Assembly: GCA_002503985.1 (NCBI GenBank)
Contig: DASW01000008.1
Location: 62,001-126,000, forward strand
Direction of reading: 5' to 3'
Length of the DNA: 64,000 bases
Source: Thermoplasmata archaeon UBA61
GTDB taxonomy: Archaea > Thermoplasmatota > Thermoplasmata > Lutacidiplasmatales > UBA184
Position 1 is the first letter of the stretch. Every line of letters begins with the position of its first letter. The position numbers and the translations under genes were made by a program. The notes under the pieces were generated by a model. The model saw only the letters and a list, made by a program, of their open reading frames with translations. It searched no databases and was not told where the DNA came from. Positions 1 to 7,902 of the stretch are shown here, one piece after another.

Positions 1-858
1 GAGCAGCCGATGCTCGGTGCCTCCCGGAAGCAAGGCATGATAGACCGCGTTCCGTCGCATGACGATCTTGTCGATCACGAACACCGGTTGTACCCGAACC
101 ACGTCGTAGGTGTTCGTCAGGTCGACGAACGGCCCTTCGGTCGTGGTCTCATCGTGGAGGATCTTGCCTTCCAGCACGATCTCGGTGTCCGTGGGATAGC
201 TCGTGTCGTTCGTCTTGGCGTGGGTCACCTCGACTCCGTTCTCCAACGCCGCGGCGATGCCGAGCTCGTAGACCCCCCGTTCCACGCTCGTGGCACCGGC
301 CACCAGCACTCCCGAACGGTTGCCGAGCGCGATCGAGACGCCGAGGTCCTCGCCATGCTCCTGGGCGTCGAGATACATCGTATGCAGGTCGCGCTTCTCC
401 ACCAGTCGGCCGACGAATCGGTCCTTGCCGATCCGGGAAAGGCGGTGGAACGACATGTTCCGGAGCTTTCCCCGCTGGGCGAACACCACGCCGGACGTGA
501 TGTAGGGGCCCTGGTCGTTCGGGTAGTGTGTGAGTATCGGAACGAGGTCTAGATCGGGCTCGAAGGAGACGAACTCGCCGCGACCCTCCGTGATCGGGCC
601 GGGATTGCGGATCGCGAGATTCAGCCTCTCGATCCATTCCTCCTTCCGGATCCCGAGGCTCTCGCAGAGCAGGTCCATGCTGCTGAGCAGGTTTCCGGCC
701 ACCGGAACAGCGACGCCCATGACGTTCTCAAAGAGCACCGGCTTCCCTTCGTGCTTCTTGAGAAGGGCCGAGATCTCGTACTTGGCACTCACCGGCTTCT
801 GGATTCGGGTCAGCAACCCCTCGGAATCTAGTTTGGAGAGAGACTCTCGGAACTTCAT
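1..858 (-). CDS. UbiD-family decarboxylase (3' end beyond window)
   Basis: The minus frame stays open from the ATG at 858 to the window edge, giving the first 286 residues. UbiD enzymes decarboxylate using prenylated FMN. The stretch around residue 226 (EIVLEGKIL, then TEGPFVDLTNTYD) matches the conserved UbiD region that contributes to the cofactor pocket, and the N-terminus (PVLFENVMG, then VAGNL) is typical of archaeal members. In archaea one such enzyme is anhydromevalonate-phosphate decarboxylase of the modified mevalonate pathway; others belong to menaquinone or aromatic acid metabolism. The family call is firm; the substrate is not decided here. A mevalonate kinase at 43974-44945 makes the isoprenoid role possible but is not linked physically. 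It is divergent from the amine oxidase gene. Confidence 0.9.
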   Translation of the reverse strand, partial: MKFRESLSKLDSEGLLTRIQKPVSAKYEISALLKKHEGKPVLFENVMGVAVPVAGNLLSSMDLLCESLGIRKEEWIERLNLAIRNPGPITEGRGEFVSFEPDLDLVPILTHYPNDQGPYITSGVVFAQRGKLRNMSFHRLSRIGKDRFVGRLVEKRDLHTMYLDAQEHGEDLGVSIALGNRSGVLVAGATSVERGVYELGIAAALENGVEVTHAKTNDTSYPTDTEIVLEGKILHDETTTEGPFVDLTNTYDVVRVQPVFVIDKIVMRRNAVYHALLPGGTEHRLL

Positions 859-1171
859 CCGGATACCCACCTGTCGGTAGTCCCTTCGCGGGGAGGTCGA
901 CGGCACGACCGGGGTCGCGAGAGGAAAGCCCTTGTGGCCAAGCCCCGACCGCCCGCGAAGACTCCGCCCGGCACGGAACTCCCGAGGGTGTGGCGGCCTC
1001 TTAAGGGAAGCCCGAGGCGAGAAGCTCAGGAGGGGCTCACGGAGCGGCTCGCGAGGTCCCGCTCCGGCGGAACGCGAGGTCGATTCTGCAGGGACGACCG
1101 CAAGGTGCGCGCAGCCCGCAGGAGGGTCGGAGCCTGATGGGTTCTATAGAGGAGTACTATCGACCCAGCTG
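859..1171. other. Divergent intergenic region between ubiD-like and amine oxidase genes
   Basis: About 310 nt without a convincing gene. Its + strand is open in the amine-oxidase frame from a possible start at 932, but the conserved dinucleotide-fold start lies at 1172 and the upstream residues are arginine-rich and low-complexity, so I treat them as noncoding. It holds the TATA-like element for the amine oxidase at 1142-1149. I see no clear promoter for the minus-strand gene. Confidence 0.5.
1142..1149 (+). promoter_or_regulatory. TATA-like box for amine oxidase
   Basis: TTCTATAG centred about 26 nt before the ATG at 1172, the spacing expected for a nearly leaderless archaeal transcript. 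It supports 1172 over the upstream in-frame start at 932. Confidence 0.5.
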
Positions 1172-2512
1172 ATGGAGGAGGTCGACGTCGTCGTAATCGG
1201 TGCCGGGTTCGCCGGTCTCGCCGCGGCCGAGCGGCTCGCGGCTGCCGACAAGCGTTTTGTCGTGCTCGAGGCCAGCGACCGGGTCGGCGGCCGCGCGCGA
1301 ACCGACTATCGTCTCGGCGATGGGGTCCCTCTCGAGCTCGGCGCCCAGATGGTCCACGGCCGTACGGCCGTAACGCACTCCTGGATCGCCCGCGCAGGGC
1401 TCCAGACCCGCCCTCTCCCAGTCACTCAACGAAGCCGGATCATCGTGGGGCGGCGGGTCGCGAGCTACCCCTGGCTCGCGCTGCCGTTCCATCCGGTCGC
1501 CGGGACGCGCGCGATCTACGACGGCTTCGTGCGGCTGCCCCGGCAGATCGACGCAGCCCAGCCGCCGGACCGCTCCGTCGAGGAGTTCCTGGCAGAGCGC
1601 CCGGTCCATCCCGTGGCGCGGTTGATCGTTTCGAATCTGTACGCCCACGTGTATGCGGCCGACCCGGACGCCATCGGCGTGATGGGCGCGGCGGAGGAGT
1701 ACCGGCAGGCGCGCGAGCCGTACGGGTTCCGGAACTTCCGGTTGGTGGAGGGCTACTCGGCTCTGGTGGACCGGGTAGCCGCACGTTTGGGCGGCCGGAT
1801 CCGGCGCAGCTGCGCAGTAACGGATGTGCAGGTCACCCCCTCGGGAGTCCGAGTGCGGGCAGCGGGTTCCGACGGCTCTCCGACGGAGTATCATGCGAAG
1901 GGTGTCGTCGTCACCGTTCCCCTCGGAGTCTTGAAGTCCGGAACGATCGTGTTCGACCCGCCCCTTCCAAAGGAGAAGCAGACGGCGATCGAACGCATCG
2001 CCTTCGGGGATGTGTACGCCCTCCAGCTGCGCGTCCGGAACGGGACGATGCGACGACGCCTTCGTGATTTCGCGCTGGTATGGGGAGGCACGGCGTCCGC
2101 GTTCTACCGCCCTCGCGTCGGGCTCAAGGAGGGGACCGAGTTCGTCACGGCGTTCACCACGGGTCGGGAGGCCCGTCGGCGCATGGGGTTCAGTGACGAG
2201 GAGCTCGTGTCGGCGACCGTGGCGGAATGGAACGAAGTGGTACCGAACGACGCGACCCTTGGGTCGGTAGAAGGAATGGCCGTACATCGCTGGCCCACCG
2301 ACCCCTGGGTTCGAGGCGGGTACTCGTTCCTTCCGCCGGGGGTTGGCCTGGCCGATCGCCGCGCGCTAGCGGCCCCGGTGGGGGGTCGCTTGTTCTTTGC
2401 CGGTGAGGCGACCGACGTGGCCGGACAATCCGGGACCGTCCCCGGGGCGATCGATACGGGGACTCGTGCGGTCGAGGAGTGCCTCGCCGCGCTCCGAAAA
2501 GACGGCATGTGA
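1172..2512 (+). CDS. Flavin-containing amine oxidase / FAD-dependent oxidoreductase
   Basis: A 446-residue FAD enzyme of the monoamine oxidase/protoporphyrinogen oxidase superfamily. A GxGxxG dinucleotide fold starts at residue 10 (VIGAGFAGLAAAERL), followed by the acidic end of strand 2 and the GG doublet (EASDRVGGRAR). Near the C-terminus FFAGEATD and the TVPGAIDTGTRA segment form the second FAD-binding motif of the family. The start at 1172 is chosen because it begins just before the Rossmann strand and follows a TATA box at the right distance. The natural substrate (polyamine, amino acid or carotenoid-like) cannot be told from sequence. Cytoplasmic; no signal peptide is visible. Confidence 0.88.
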   Translation: MEEVDVVVIGAGFAGLAAAERLAAADKRFVVLEASDRVGGRARTDYRLGDGVPLELGAQMVHGRTAVTHSWIARAGLQTRPLPVTQRSRIIVGRRVASYPWLALPFHPVAGTRAIYDGFVRLPRQIDAAQPPDRSVEEFLAERPVHPVARLIVSNLYAHVYAADPDAIGVMGAAEEYRQAREPYGFRNFRLVEGYSALVDRVAARLGGRIRRSCAVTDVQVTPSGVRVRAAGSDGSPTEYHAKGVVVTVPLGVLKSGTIVFDPPLPKEKQTAIERIAFGDVYALQLRVRNGTMRRRLRDFALVWGGTASAFYRPRVGLKEGTEFVTAFTTGREARRRMGFSDEELVSATVAEWNEVVPNDATLGSVEGMAVHRWPTDPWVRGGYSFLPPGVGLADRRALAAPVGGRLFFAGEATDVAGQSGTVPGAIDTGTRAVEECLAALRKDGM

Positions 2513-2802
2513 ACGACGGGTCTGCTGCCCTCTCAAGTCCAAGATTCGGGCGACGGGTCCAATCACCGGAAGAGTTGTAGCCCCGAGCGGATTCGCTTGC
2601 TGTTACATTACAAAGGGTCCAACGACACCAACCAGATCGGCGATTCCGGAAAAGTCTCTCGTCGACCTGGAGACTGCGATGCCCAGGTCGAGGCGCCCAC
2701 TGGGTCGATTCGGTCTCAACCGCACCTGTGCGGCCCGTCCAAGCCGGGGTTCCCGGCGATACATTGGGTTTGATAACCCCCTAGACGCTTCGGGGAATCG
2801 GC
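2513..2802. other. Intergenic region with att copy and small dyad
   Basis: It holds the tRNA-Gln 3'-end copy (2576-2595) and a short hairpin GGGTT-TGAT-AACCC at 2766-2779, just before the secreted repeat protein. No protein gene is supported. Confidence 0.5.
2576..2595 (-). repeat. Partial tRNA-Gln 3' end (putative att site)
   Basis: This 20-nt segment is identical to 6278-6297, which covers the acceptor 3' strand and T-arm of the intact tRNA-Gln gene, in the same orientation. Four further flanking bases match with one mismatch. No other part of the tRNA is present here. A detached tRNA 3' end downstream of the intact gene is the classic footprint of tyrosine-integrase insertion in archaea. 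Confidence 0.75.
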
Positions 2803-5073
2803 ATGTCCGTCCGGAATCAGCAAGGCAATGGTGAAAGTTGTGAACAACTTTGCGTAGCCCGACTTGGCGACGCCGGCTTGGCGCGGTCGAGCTCGCGTCG
2901 GCCGCGAACGGCACGGACCTGTTTGGTGATAGCTCTCGTGGCTGTGCTGATCCTGGGGTTTGCGATCGCGCTACCCCCTGCTCGCAACTCAGCGTCGCCC
3001 TCGGGCCTTTCCAGCCTCAAGACAGCGTACGGGCCGTCCGGCCTAGATTGTAGCTCGTCTTCCACAGCGACGCTTTCGATCATCTCTCCCATCCCAGCTA
3101 CCGGGCTGGCGGGGACCCAAATCGAGCTCGAAGGCTCGGGGTTCAACTCTCCGGGCACCAGTACGTTCGTGATCATTTACATCGTCCCGGTGGGGGGGAC
3201 GGGACTCACATACGAAGGCAGCGTATACGGAGTAACCTTGGCGCCGTTCACCGCGTACATGAACTTTCCGGGTGACGACGATGCCATCAATCCCCCCGGA
3301 GAATACACGTTCTGGGGGGATAACGGCGAACAGCCCGCGAATTGCGCCTCGACCTCGAACTTTCTGCTGACGGCCAATACCCCTCCCTCTCTCTACTGCC
3401 TTTCGTGGGGCGCGAGCCTCACCGTGACATCGCCCCTGTCCGGGAGCGGAGGGGCGAGGAGCTCTGTCACGATTCACGGCCAGGGATTCTACTACGTGGG
3501 AGCTACCTCCATCTACTGGTCCAGCATTGATGGGACGCCTTCCACCCAGCTGACAGGCGTGGTCTCGAGCGCACCGTACGGAGAGTTCAACGTGACGGAA
3601 ACCGTGCCGTCGGGCTACGTCCCTGGGACCAACGTTTTCTGGGCAAACGACACCCTTGGGGACTGCGCAGGTGTCCTGTTCACCTTGACCGCGCCCCCGT
3701 TCGCTCTGTACCCAACGTCCGGCCCTCCAGGGAGCGTCGTCGCGGCTGCCGGAACGGGATTTGGGCCCGATGAGCCCATCGAGTTCACCTTGGACAGCGA
3801 ATATGCTGCGTCGGACTGCTGGACCGACGGGACCGGAAGTTTCCCCGGGACTAGCGGAACACCCTGCACTTTCACGGTGCCGGAGGCGCCCAACGGCGAC
3901 GACGGCGGACAGAACGTCATTGCGGTCGACACTTCCTTGGACCGGGCCACCGCGTCCTTTGACGTCACACCCGAAATCACGTTGACTCCGAACCAAGGGC
4001 CGGTCGGAGCGACGTTCACGGTGAACGGCTCCGGTTTCAGCGTCTTTCCCTCGGCCGCGGTGGTCGATTTCGACGGTTCAGAGTTCGCACCGACAGGGGG
4101 CTCCGACTGCAACTACCTCGGGCCCCGGATCACGTTGGACCTGAACGGGGGATTCAACTGCACGTTCAAGGTTCCGACCACGGCTACGCCCGGTGCCAAC
4201 CTCGTACAGGGAGACGACACGGGGTCTGGAGACCTCACGGCGGCACAAGTGTTCACGCTCACGATTCCCACGGTGACGATGAGTGCTCTCGGCGGGCTCC
4301 CGGGCGATTCACTCGTGCTGAGGGGCACCTGGTTTACTCCGGGCCATGCGGTGACGCCCTGGTTCGGCGCCACTGCGTACTCATGCGCGAAGGCGAAGGT
4401 AACCGTGCAGAGCGACGGGTCGTTCACCTGCACGCTGACGGTGCCATCCGTGGCGCCGGGCTCGTACAAGGTCTCGGTGAGCACCCCGGTGCAATCCAAC
4501 GTCTACACGGCGAAAGACTACACTGTGCTCTCGCAGGCGAAGTTGACGCTGAGTGCCTACAGCGGGTTGCCGGGCGACTCACTTGTATTGACGGGGACCG
4601 GGTTTACTCCAGGCCACGCGGTGACGCCGTGGTTCGGCTCCACCGCGTACACGTGCGCGAAAGCGACTGTGACCGTGCAGAAGGACGGGTCGTTCACCTG
4701 CACGCTGACGGTGCCATCCGTGGCGCCGGGCTCGTACAAGGTCTCGGTGAGCACCCCGGTACAATCCAACGTCTACACGGCGAAAGACTACACTGTGCTC
4801 TCGCAGGCGAAGTTGACGCTGAGTGCCTACAGCGGGTTGCCGGGCGACTCACTTGTATTGACGGGGACCGGGTTTACTCCTGGCCACGCGGTGACGCCGT
4901 GGTTCGGCTCCACCGCGTACACGTGCGCGAAAGCGACTGTGACCGTGCAGAAGGACGGGTCGTTCACCTGCACGCTCACGGTGCCGTCCGTGGCCCCGGG
5001 TTCGTACACGATTTCAGTGAGCACCGCGGTGCAGTCGAATGTCTACGCAACAAAAACTTACACAGTGATTTGA
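2803..5073 (+). CDS. Large secreted protein with IPT/TIG-like Ig-fold repeats
   Basis: 756 residues. A basic N-terminus is followed by one hydrophobic helix (about residues 40-58), read as a signal peptide or N-terminal anchor; the rest is predicted extracellular. The body is a string of beta-rich domains with the recurring pattern (P)G..V...G.GF.P and Cys pairs, resembling IPT/TIG or other Ig-like surface domains. The last three units are 90 residues long, and the last two are almost identical in DNA, so they duplicated recently. No C-terminal anchor, sortase-like or PGF motif is visible. A role in adhesion or the cell envelope is inferred from architecture only. The gene is the main cargo of the tRNA-Gln-flanked segment. 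Confidence 0.8.
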   Translation: MSVRNQQGNGESCEQLCVARLGDAGLARSSSRRPRTARTCLVIALVAVLILGFAIALPPARNSASPSGLSSLKTAYGPSGLDCSSSSTATLSIISPIPATGLAGTQIELEGSGFNSPGTSTFVIIYIVPVGGTGLTYEGSVYGVTLAPFTAYMNFPGDDDAINPPGEYTFWGDNGEQPANCASTSNFLLTANTPPSLYCLSWGASLTVTSPLSGSGGARSSVTIHGQGFYYVGATSIYWSSIDGTPSTQLTGVVSSAPYGEFNVTETVPSGYVPGTNVFWANDTLGDCAGVLFTLTAPPFALYPTSGPPGSVVAAAGTGFGPDEPIEFTLDSEYAASDCWTDGTGSFPGTSGTPCTFTVPEAPNGDDGGQNVIAVDTSLDRATASFDVTPEITLTPNQGPVGATFTVNGSGFSVFPSAAVVDFDGSEFAPTGGSDCNYLGPRITLDLNGGFNCTFKVPTTATPGANLVQGDDTGSGDLTAAQVFTLTIPTVTMSALGGLPGDSLVLRGTWFTPGHAVTPWFGATAYSCAKAKVTVQSDGSFTCTLTVPSVAPGSYKVSVSTPVQSNVYTAKDYTVLSQAKLTLSAYSGLPGDSLVLTGTGFTPGHAVTPWFGSTAYTCAKATVTVQKDGSFTCTLTVPSVAPGSYKVSVSTPVQSNVYTAKDYTVLSQAKLTLSAYSGLPGDSLVLTGTGFTPGHAVTPWFGSTAYTCAKATVTVQKDGSFTCTLTVPSVAPGSYTISVSTAVQSNVYATKTYTVI
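4270..5073 (+). repeat. Tandem 270-bp coding repeats
   Basis: Three 270-bp (90-residue) units encode consecutive Ig-like domains. The block starting near 4531 recurs 270 nt later at 4801 with only scattered substitutions; the first unit (from about 4270) is more diverged. The last unit ends at the stop codon. Confidence 0.85.
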
Positions 5074-5674
5074 CCGGGGGTCCACATCGGACGCGAGGCC
5101 CCAGGTGTCGGCTTTCGATAGCGAGCCGCGAGGATACTCAAACGGCGCGTCTATGACCGTCGGTCCGACCCCCATCCCCTCCCCTTCTGTTTGCGTGATT
5201 CGTTTGGGATCCCATTCTGCGTTGTCGATCGATCCATGGACACTCGGAATCACGGCGCGCTCGGTGGATCTAGAAAGTTTCGGGATTCCGCGGGGAATGT
5301 GACGTAGACCTCCACTACGAGTAGATGTTCAGTATCGTTGAACAACGAGGGAGAAGTTGCAACGCACGTTGCACCTACCGTGAAAAGGTAGCCCCGAGCG
5401 AGGCTACCGCATCTTTACAGCCGAGTGGGTATCTTTACCGGCGGGCGACGCCCCACCTTCTGGGGTGGGCATAAGGCGGCGGTTTCGCCGAGCAAACGGG
5501 GGAAAGCGAACTCCTGCTGTGGGGCCGAAGCTCCCTAGGGAATCCTTAGAGAACCCCCTCGTTGGAAAAGAGTCGGAGTCGGCGGATGGGCCGCAACGCA
5601 ATACTCGAGCTGCCCGTTGATGGAAGGACGCGCGCGGCCGATGACGGGACCGCAAGTGCGAGACGGTCGCGGGC
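5074..5674. other. 600-nt noncoding stretch with clustered dyads
   Basis: No convincing gene. Between 5336 and 5408 there are three inverted repeats: CGTTG-AA-CAACG (5336-5347), TGCAACG-CA-CGTTGCA (5358-5373) and a 7-bp hairpin (5387-5408). Short open frames here have no conserved motif and biased arginine/proline composition. Confidence 0.55.
5387..5408. terminator. Stem-loop, possible terminator
   Basis: GGTAGCC (5387-5393) pairs with GGCTACC (5402-5408) around an 8-nt loop. It lies between the converging repeat-protein and small-membrane-protein genes, where a bidirectional transcription stop would fit. Bases 5388-5400 also match 13 nt of the tRNA-Gln acceptor end, so a recombination role is an alternative. 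Confidence 0.35.
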
Positions 5675-5959
5675 TCAGTCCGGCTGTCCGGTCTCGGGGT
5701 CCAGAGGCTCTCCAGTTGCCGAAACGCCCTCGGGCACGGGTTCGGGAAATGTCCTCTGGACCCAGAAGCCGGCGCCGATCAGAACGGCGGCTGTCCCGAG
5801 GCTAAGGAGCGCGATCCAAATCCCTGGCCACTCGATGATGGTCGCGATGATGAAGAACCCGGCTGCGATCCACAACGGTCCCCGAAGTACCGCCCGGTTC
5901 CAAGCTACAAAGTAGCGCTGGCCGGACGGAACCACGACCCCCGTTCGTGACCCTTGCAT
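5675..5959 (-). CDS. Small two-helix membrane protein
   Basis: 94 residues with two hydrophobic segments (about 28-44 and 46-66) separated by a short EWPG turn, and an acidic, proline-rich C-terminus. No family recognised. The ATG at 5959 has a TATA-like element about 38 nt upstream, which supports a real gene. It lies inside the tRNA-Gln-bounded segment and converges on the large secreted protein gene. Function unknown. Confidence 0.55.
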   Translation of the reverse strand: MQGSRTGVVVPSGQRYFVAWNRAVLRGPLWIAAGFFIIATIIEWPGIWIALLSLGTAAVLIGAGFWVQRTFPEPVPEGVSATGEPLDPETGQPD

Positions 5960-6280
5960 CGGCCTCGCCGCTTGCCGGTACGCATGAACTTTTGGATAAA
6001 TGTTCGGTCGCCCTCGGTCGGGGCTCGCCCGGCGAGGTTCGACCGAACCGGTTTATCTCTGGCCGAAGTCACGGGAATCAGCCTCAAGATGGTCAGTTGA
6101 CGAAACGGGAGTAAAGACCGCTCTCGGTCAAACCACTTTTCTCTGACGCGAAATTCGCTCTCGACGGGCCGGAAGAGGGTAGTTCCTCGGCGGAAAGCGC
6201 GCTACTCTAAACAGGCAAAGCACACTGCCCCGACGGAGCAGTCGATGGTTCTCCTTCGATCATGAACTGAGACGAGATGT
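5960..6280. other. Intergenic region before tRNA-Gln 3' end
   Basis: About 320 nt holding the minus-strand promoter near 5994 and a second A/T-rich GGTTTATCT patch near 6050. No gene seen. Confidence 0.45.
5994..6001 (-). promoter_or_regulatory. TATA-like box for small membrane protein
   Basis: Minus-strand ATTTATCC about 38 nt before the ATG at 5959, in an A/T-rich patch. Confidence 0.4.
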
Positions 6281-6297
6281 AGCCCCGAGCGGATTCG
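6278..6297 (-). repeat. att core within tRNA-Gln 3' end
   Basis: The same 20 nt as at 2576-2595, here inside the complete tRNA gene (T-arm and acceptor 3' strand, plus 3 nt beyond). The pair of direct copies is 3,702 nt apart. Confidence 0.75.
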
Positions 6298-6352
6298 AAC
6301 CGCTGTCGCCGGCTCCAAAGGCCAGCATGCTTGGCCACTACACCACGGGGCT
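6281..6352 (-). tRNA. tRNA-Gln (anticodon TTG)
   Basis: The 72-nt minus-strand sequence folds into a full cloverleaf. AGCCCCG pairs with CGGGGCT in the acceptor, GTGT with GCAT in the D-stem, CTGGC with GCCGG in the anticodon stem, and AGCGG with CCGCT in the T-stem around TTCGAAT. The anticodon loop CTTTGGA places TTG at positions 34-36. CCA is not encoded, and no intron is present. Confidence 0.95.
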
Positions 6353-6444
6353 GTTCGGACATCCGGGGTCCTCTACAAAAGAATGCGCGGCGCATTCCTG
6401 CTCCGCCCCCGGACGGTTTTACGGAGGCTCCCCATAGGGGTTCG

Positions 6445-7902
6445 ATGCGCCGCACCAAGATCCTGGCCACCGTCGGCCCTGCGACGGACCGCGCGGACCG
6501 ATTGCTCAAGCTGCTGGAATCGGGGACCGACGCGTTCCGTATCAACGTCTCTCACGGGACGAGCGGGGAGCATCGCGCCACGTTGCGGCGGCTCTATCAA
6601 GTCTGTCGCCGCGCGCGACGGGAAGCGGCCGTCGTGGTCGACGTCCAAGGGCCGAAGCTCCGGATCGGGGAGCTCGTCGGGGGCACCGTACGGTTGTCCC
6701 GAGGCGCCCGGTGGACCCTCGACAAGGAACCTGCCCCAGGGGACGAGCACCGGACCTTCGTGGAGATCCCCTCGTTCGAGCAAGCGGCCCGCCGGGGGGA
6801 CCCGGTGTTCCTGGGAGACGGGGACGTGGAGCTCTCGGTCGAGAGCACGGGCCCCGGGACGATCGAGACCCGTGTGGTCAGCGGCGGTGTCGTCCGCTCG
6901 CACCAAGGCGTATCGTTACCCCGGGCCCGTCTCCGGACCGCAGCGTTCGGCCCGAAGGACCGGGCAGATACCGCTCTCGCCCTCGAGGAAGGGTTCGATT
7001 ATCTCGCTCTCTCGTTCGTGCGGGACGAGCAGGACGTGCTCGCGGCCCGACGGTGGCTGGACGCCCATCCGGGGGGTCGGTCGGTGGGCATCATCGCGAA
7101 GATCGAACGGGCCGAAGCCCTCGGGGCGATCGACGGCATCCTCCGTTCTGCGGACGGGATCATGGTGGCCCGTGGGGACCTCGGGATCGAGGTGCCGCTT
7201 GCGCGGCTTGCCCTTGAGCAGAAGATGCTCGTTCGAAAGGCCAACGCAGCGGGTCGGTTCTCGATCGTGGCCACCCAGATGCTCCTCAGCATGCTTACCT
7301 CGCCCCGTCCCACGAGGGCCGAGGCAACGGACGTGGCGAACGCGGTGCTGGACGGTGCCGACGCCGTCATGCTGAGCGAGGAGAGCGCGGTCGGCCAGTA
7401 CCCCTTCGAGGCCGTTCGGTGGCTCGACCGGATCGCCCGCGCCACCGAGGTCGCGTTCGACCCGATGCCGGGGCGGGCGATGGTCCGCTCTCGCGAACCC
7501 GGCGGGGCGGAGCTTTCGGTCGCGCGCGCTGCGGTGAACCTCGCGGAGAATGTCCGGGCTCGCGCTATCGTCACGCCCACGCACTCGGGCCGTACCGCCC
7601 GGCTTATCGCGGCGCTCCGGCCCACGTGTCCGGTCCTCGCGCTTTCGAGCTCGGAGTCGGTGCGAAGGCGCCTTTCTCTGGTTCGGGGCGTTCGGTCGTT
7701 CCCCGCCGTCGCCGAGAGCGACCTTCAGTCGCTGCGCATTCGTTCGCTCGAGCTCTTCGGGGTCGTCGGGCTCGCACCGACCGGCCCTATGGTCCTTACC
7801 GCTGGCTACCCCGTCGCCGGGCGACCGACCAACCTCGTCACCCTCGTGGAGGACGGCGGACCCCGGTCAGGTAAGCGCTCGGTCCAGGGCCGGGTCCGCT
7901 GA
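6445..7902 (+). CDS. pyk: Pyruvate kinase
   Basis: 485 residues; transfers phosphate from PEP to ADP to give pyruvate and ATP, the last step of glycolysis. Visible family motifs are the N-terminal TKILATVGPATD and the substrate-site segment RINVSHG. Next comes the active-site block GIIAKIERAEAL then IMVARGDLGIEVP, followed by ATQMLLSM and MLSEESAVGQYP (the usual MLSGETA helix). The B domain (about residues 70-165) and a C-terminal alpha/beta domain are both present, so the enzyme is complete. The start at 6445 is the ATG immediately before RRTKIL. The 3' end overlaps the convergent MFS gene by 36 nt. PPDK at 54048 can run the opposing reaction. Confidence 0.96.
   Translation: MRRTKILATVGPATDRADRLLKLLESGTDAFRINVSHGTSGEHRATLRRLYQVCRRARREAAVVVDVQGPKLRIGELVGGTVRLSRGARWTLDKEPAPGDEHRTFVEIPSFEQAARRGDPVFLGDGDVELSVESTGPGTIETRVVSGGVVRSHQGVSLPRARLRTAAFGPKDRADTALALEEGFDYLALSFVRDEQDVLAARRWLDAHPGGRSVGIIAKIERAEALGAIDGILRSADGIMVARGDLGIEVPLARLALEQKMLVRKANAAGRFSIVATQMLLSMLTSPRPTRAEATDVANAVLDGADAVMLSEESAVGQYPFEAVRWLDRIARATEVAFDPMPGRAMVRSREPGGAELSVARAAVNLAENVRARAIVTPTHSGRTARLIAALRPTCPVLALSSSESVRRRLSLVRGVRSFPAVAESDLQSLRIRSLELFGVVGLAPTGPMVLTAGYPVAGRPTNLVTLVEDGGPRSGKRSVQGRVR

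Noticed and set aside
4270..5073. CRISPR-like or satellite repeat
   Set aside because: The 270-bp repeats keep an open frame and encode protein domains; there are no short repeats with unique spacers. No CRISPR array or cas gene was seen anywhere in the window.
5404..5655. 83-codon minus frame
   Set aside because: It begins within the hairpin region, lacks a promoter and is low-complexity Arg/Pro/Ser; the neighbouring small membrane protein frame is far more protein-like.
2596..6277. Integrase gene inside the tRNA-Gln-bounded segment
   Set aside because: I checked the open frames on both strands for tyrosine-recombinase features (R...HxxR...Y) and found none, so mobility is inferred from the direct repeats only.
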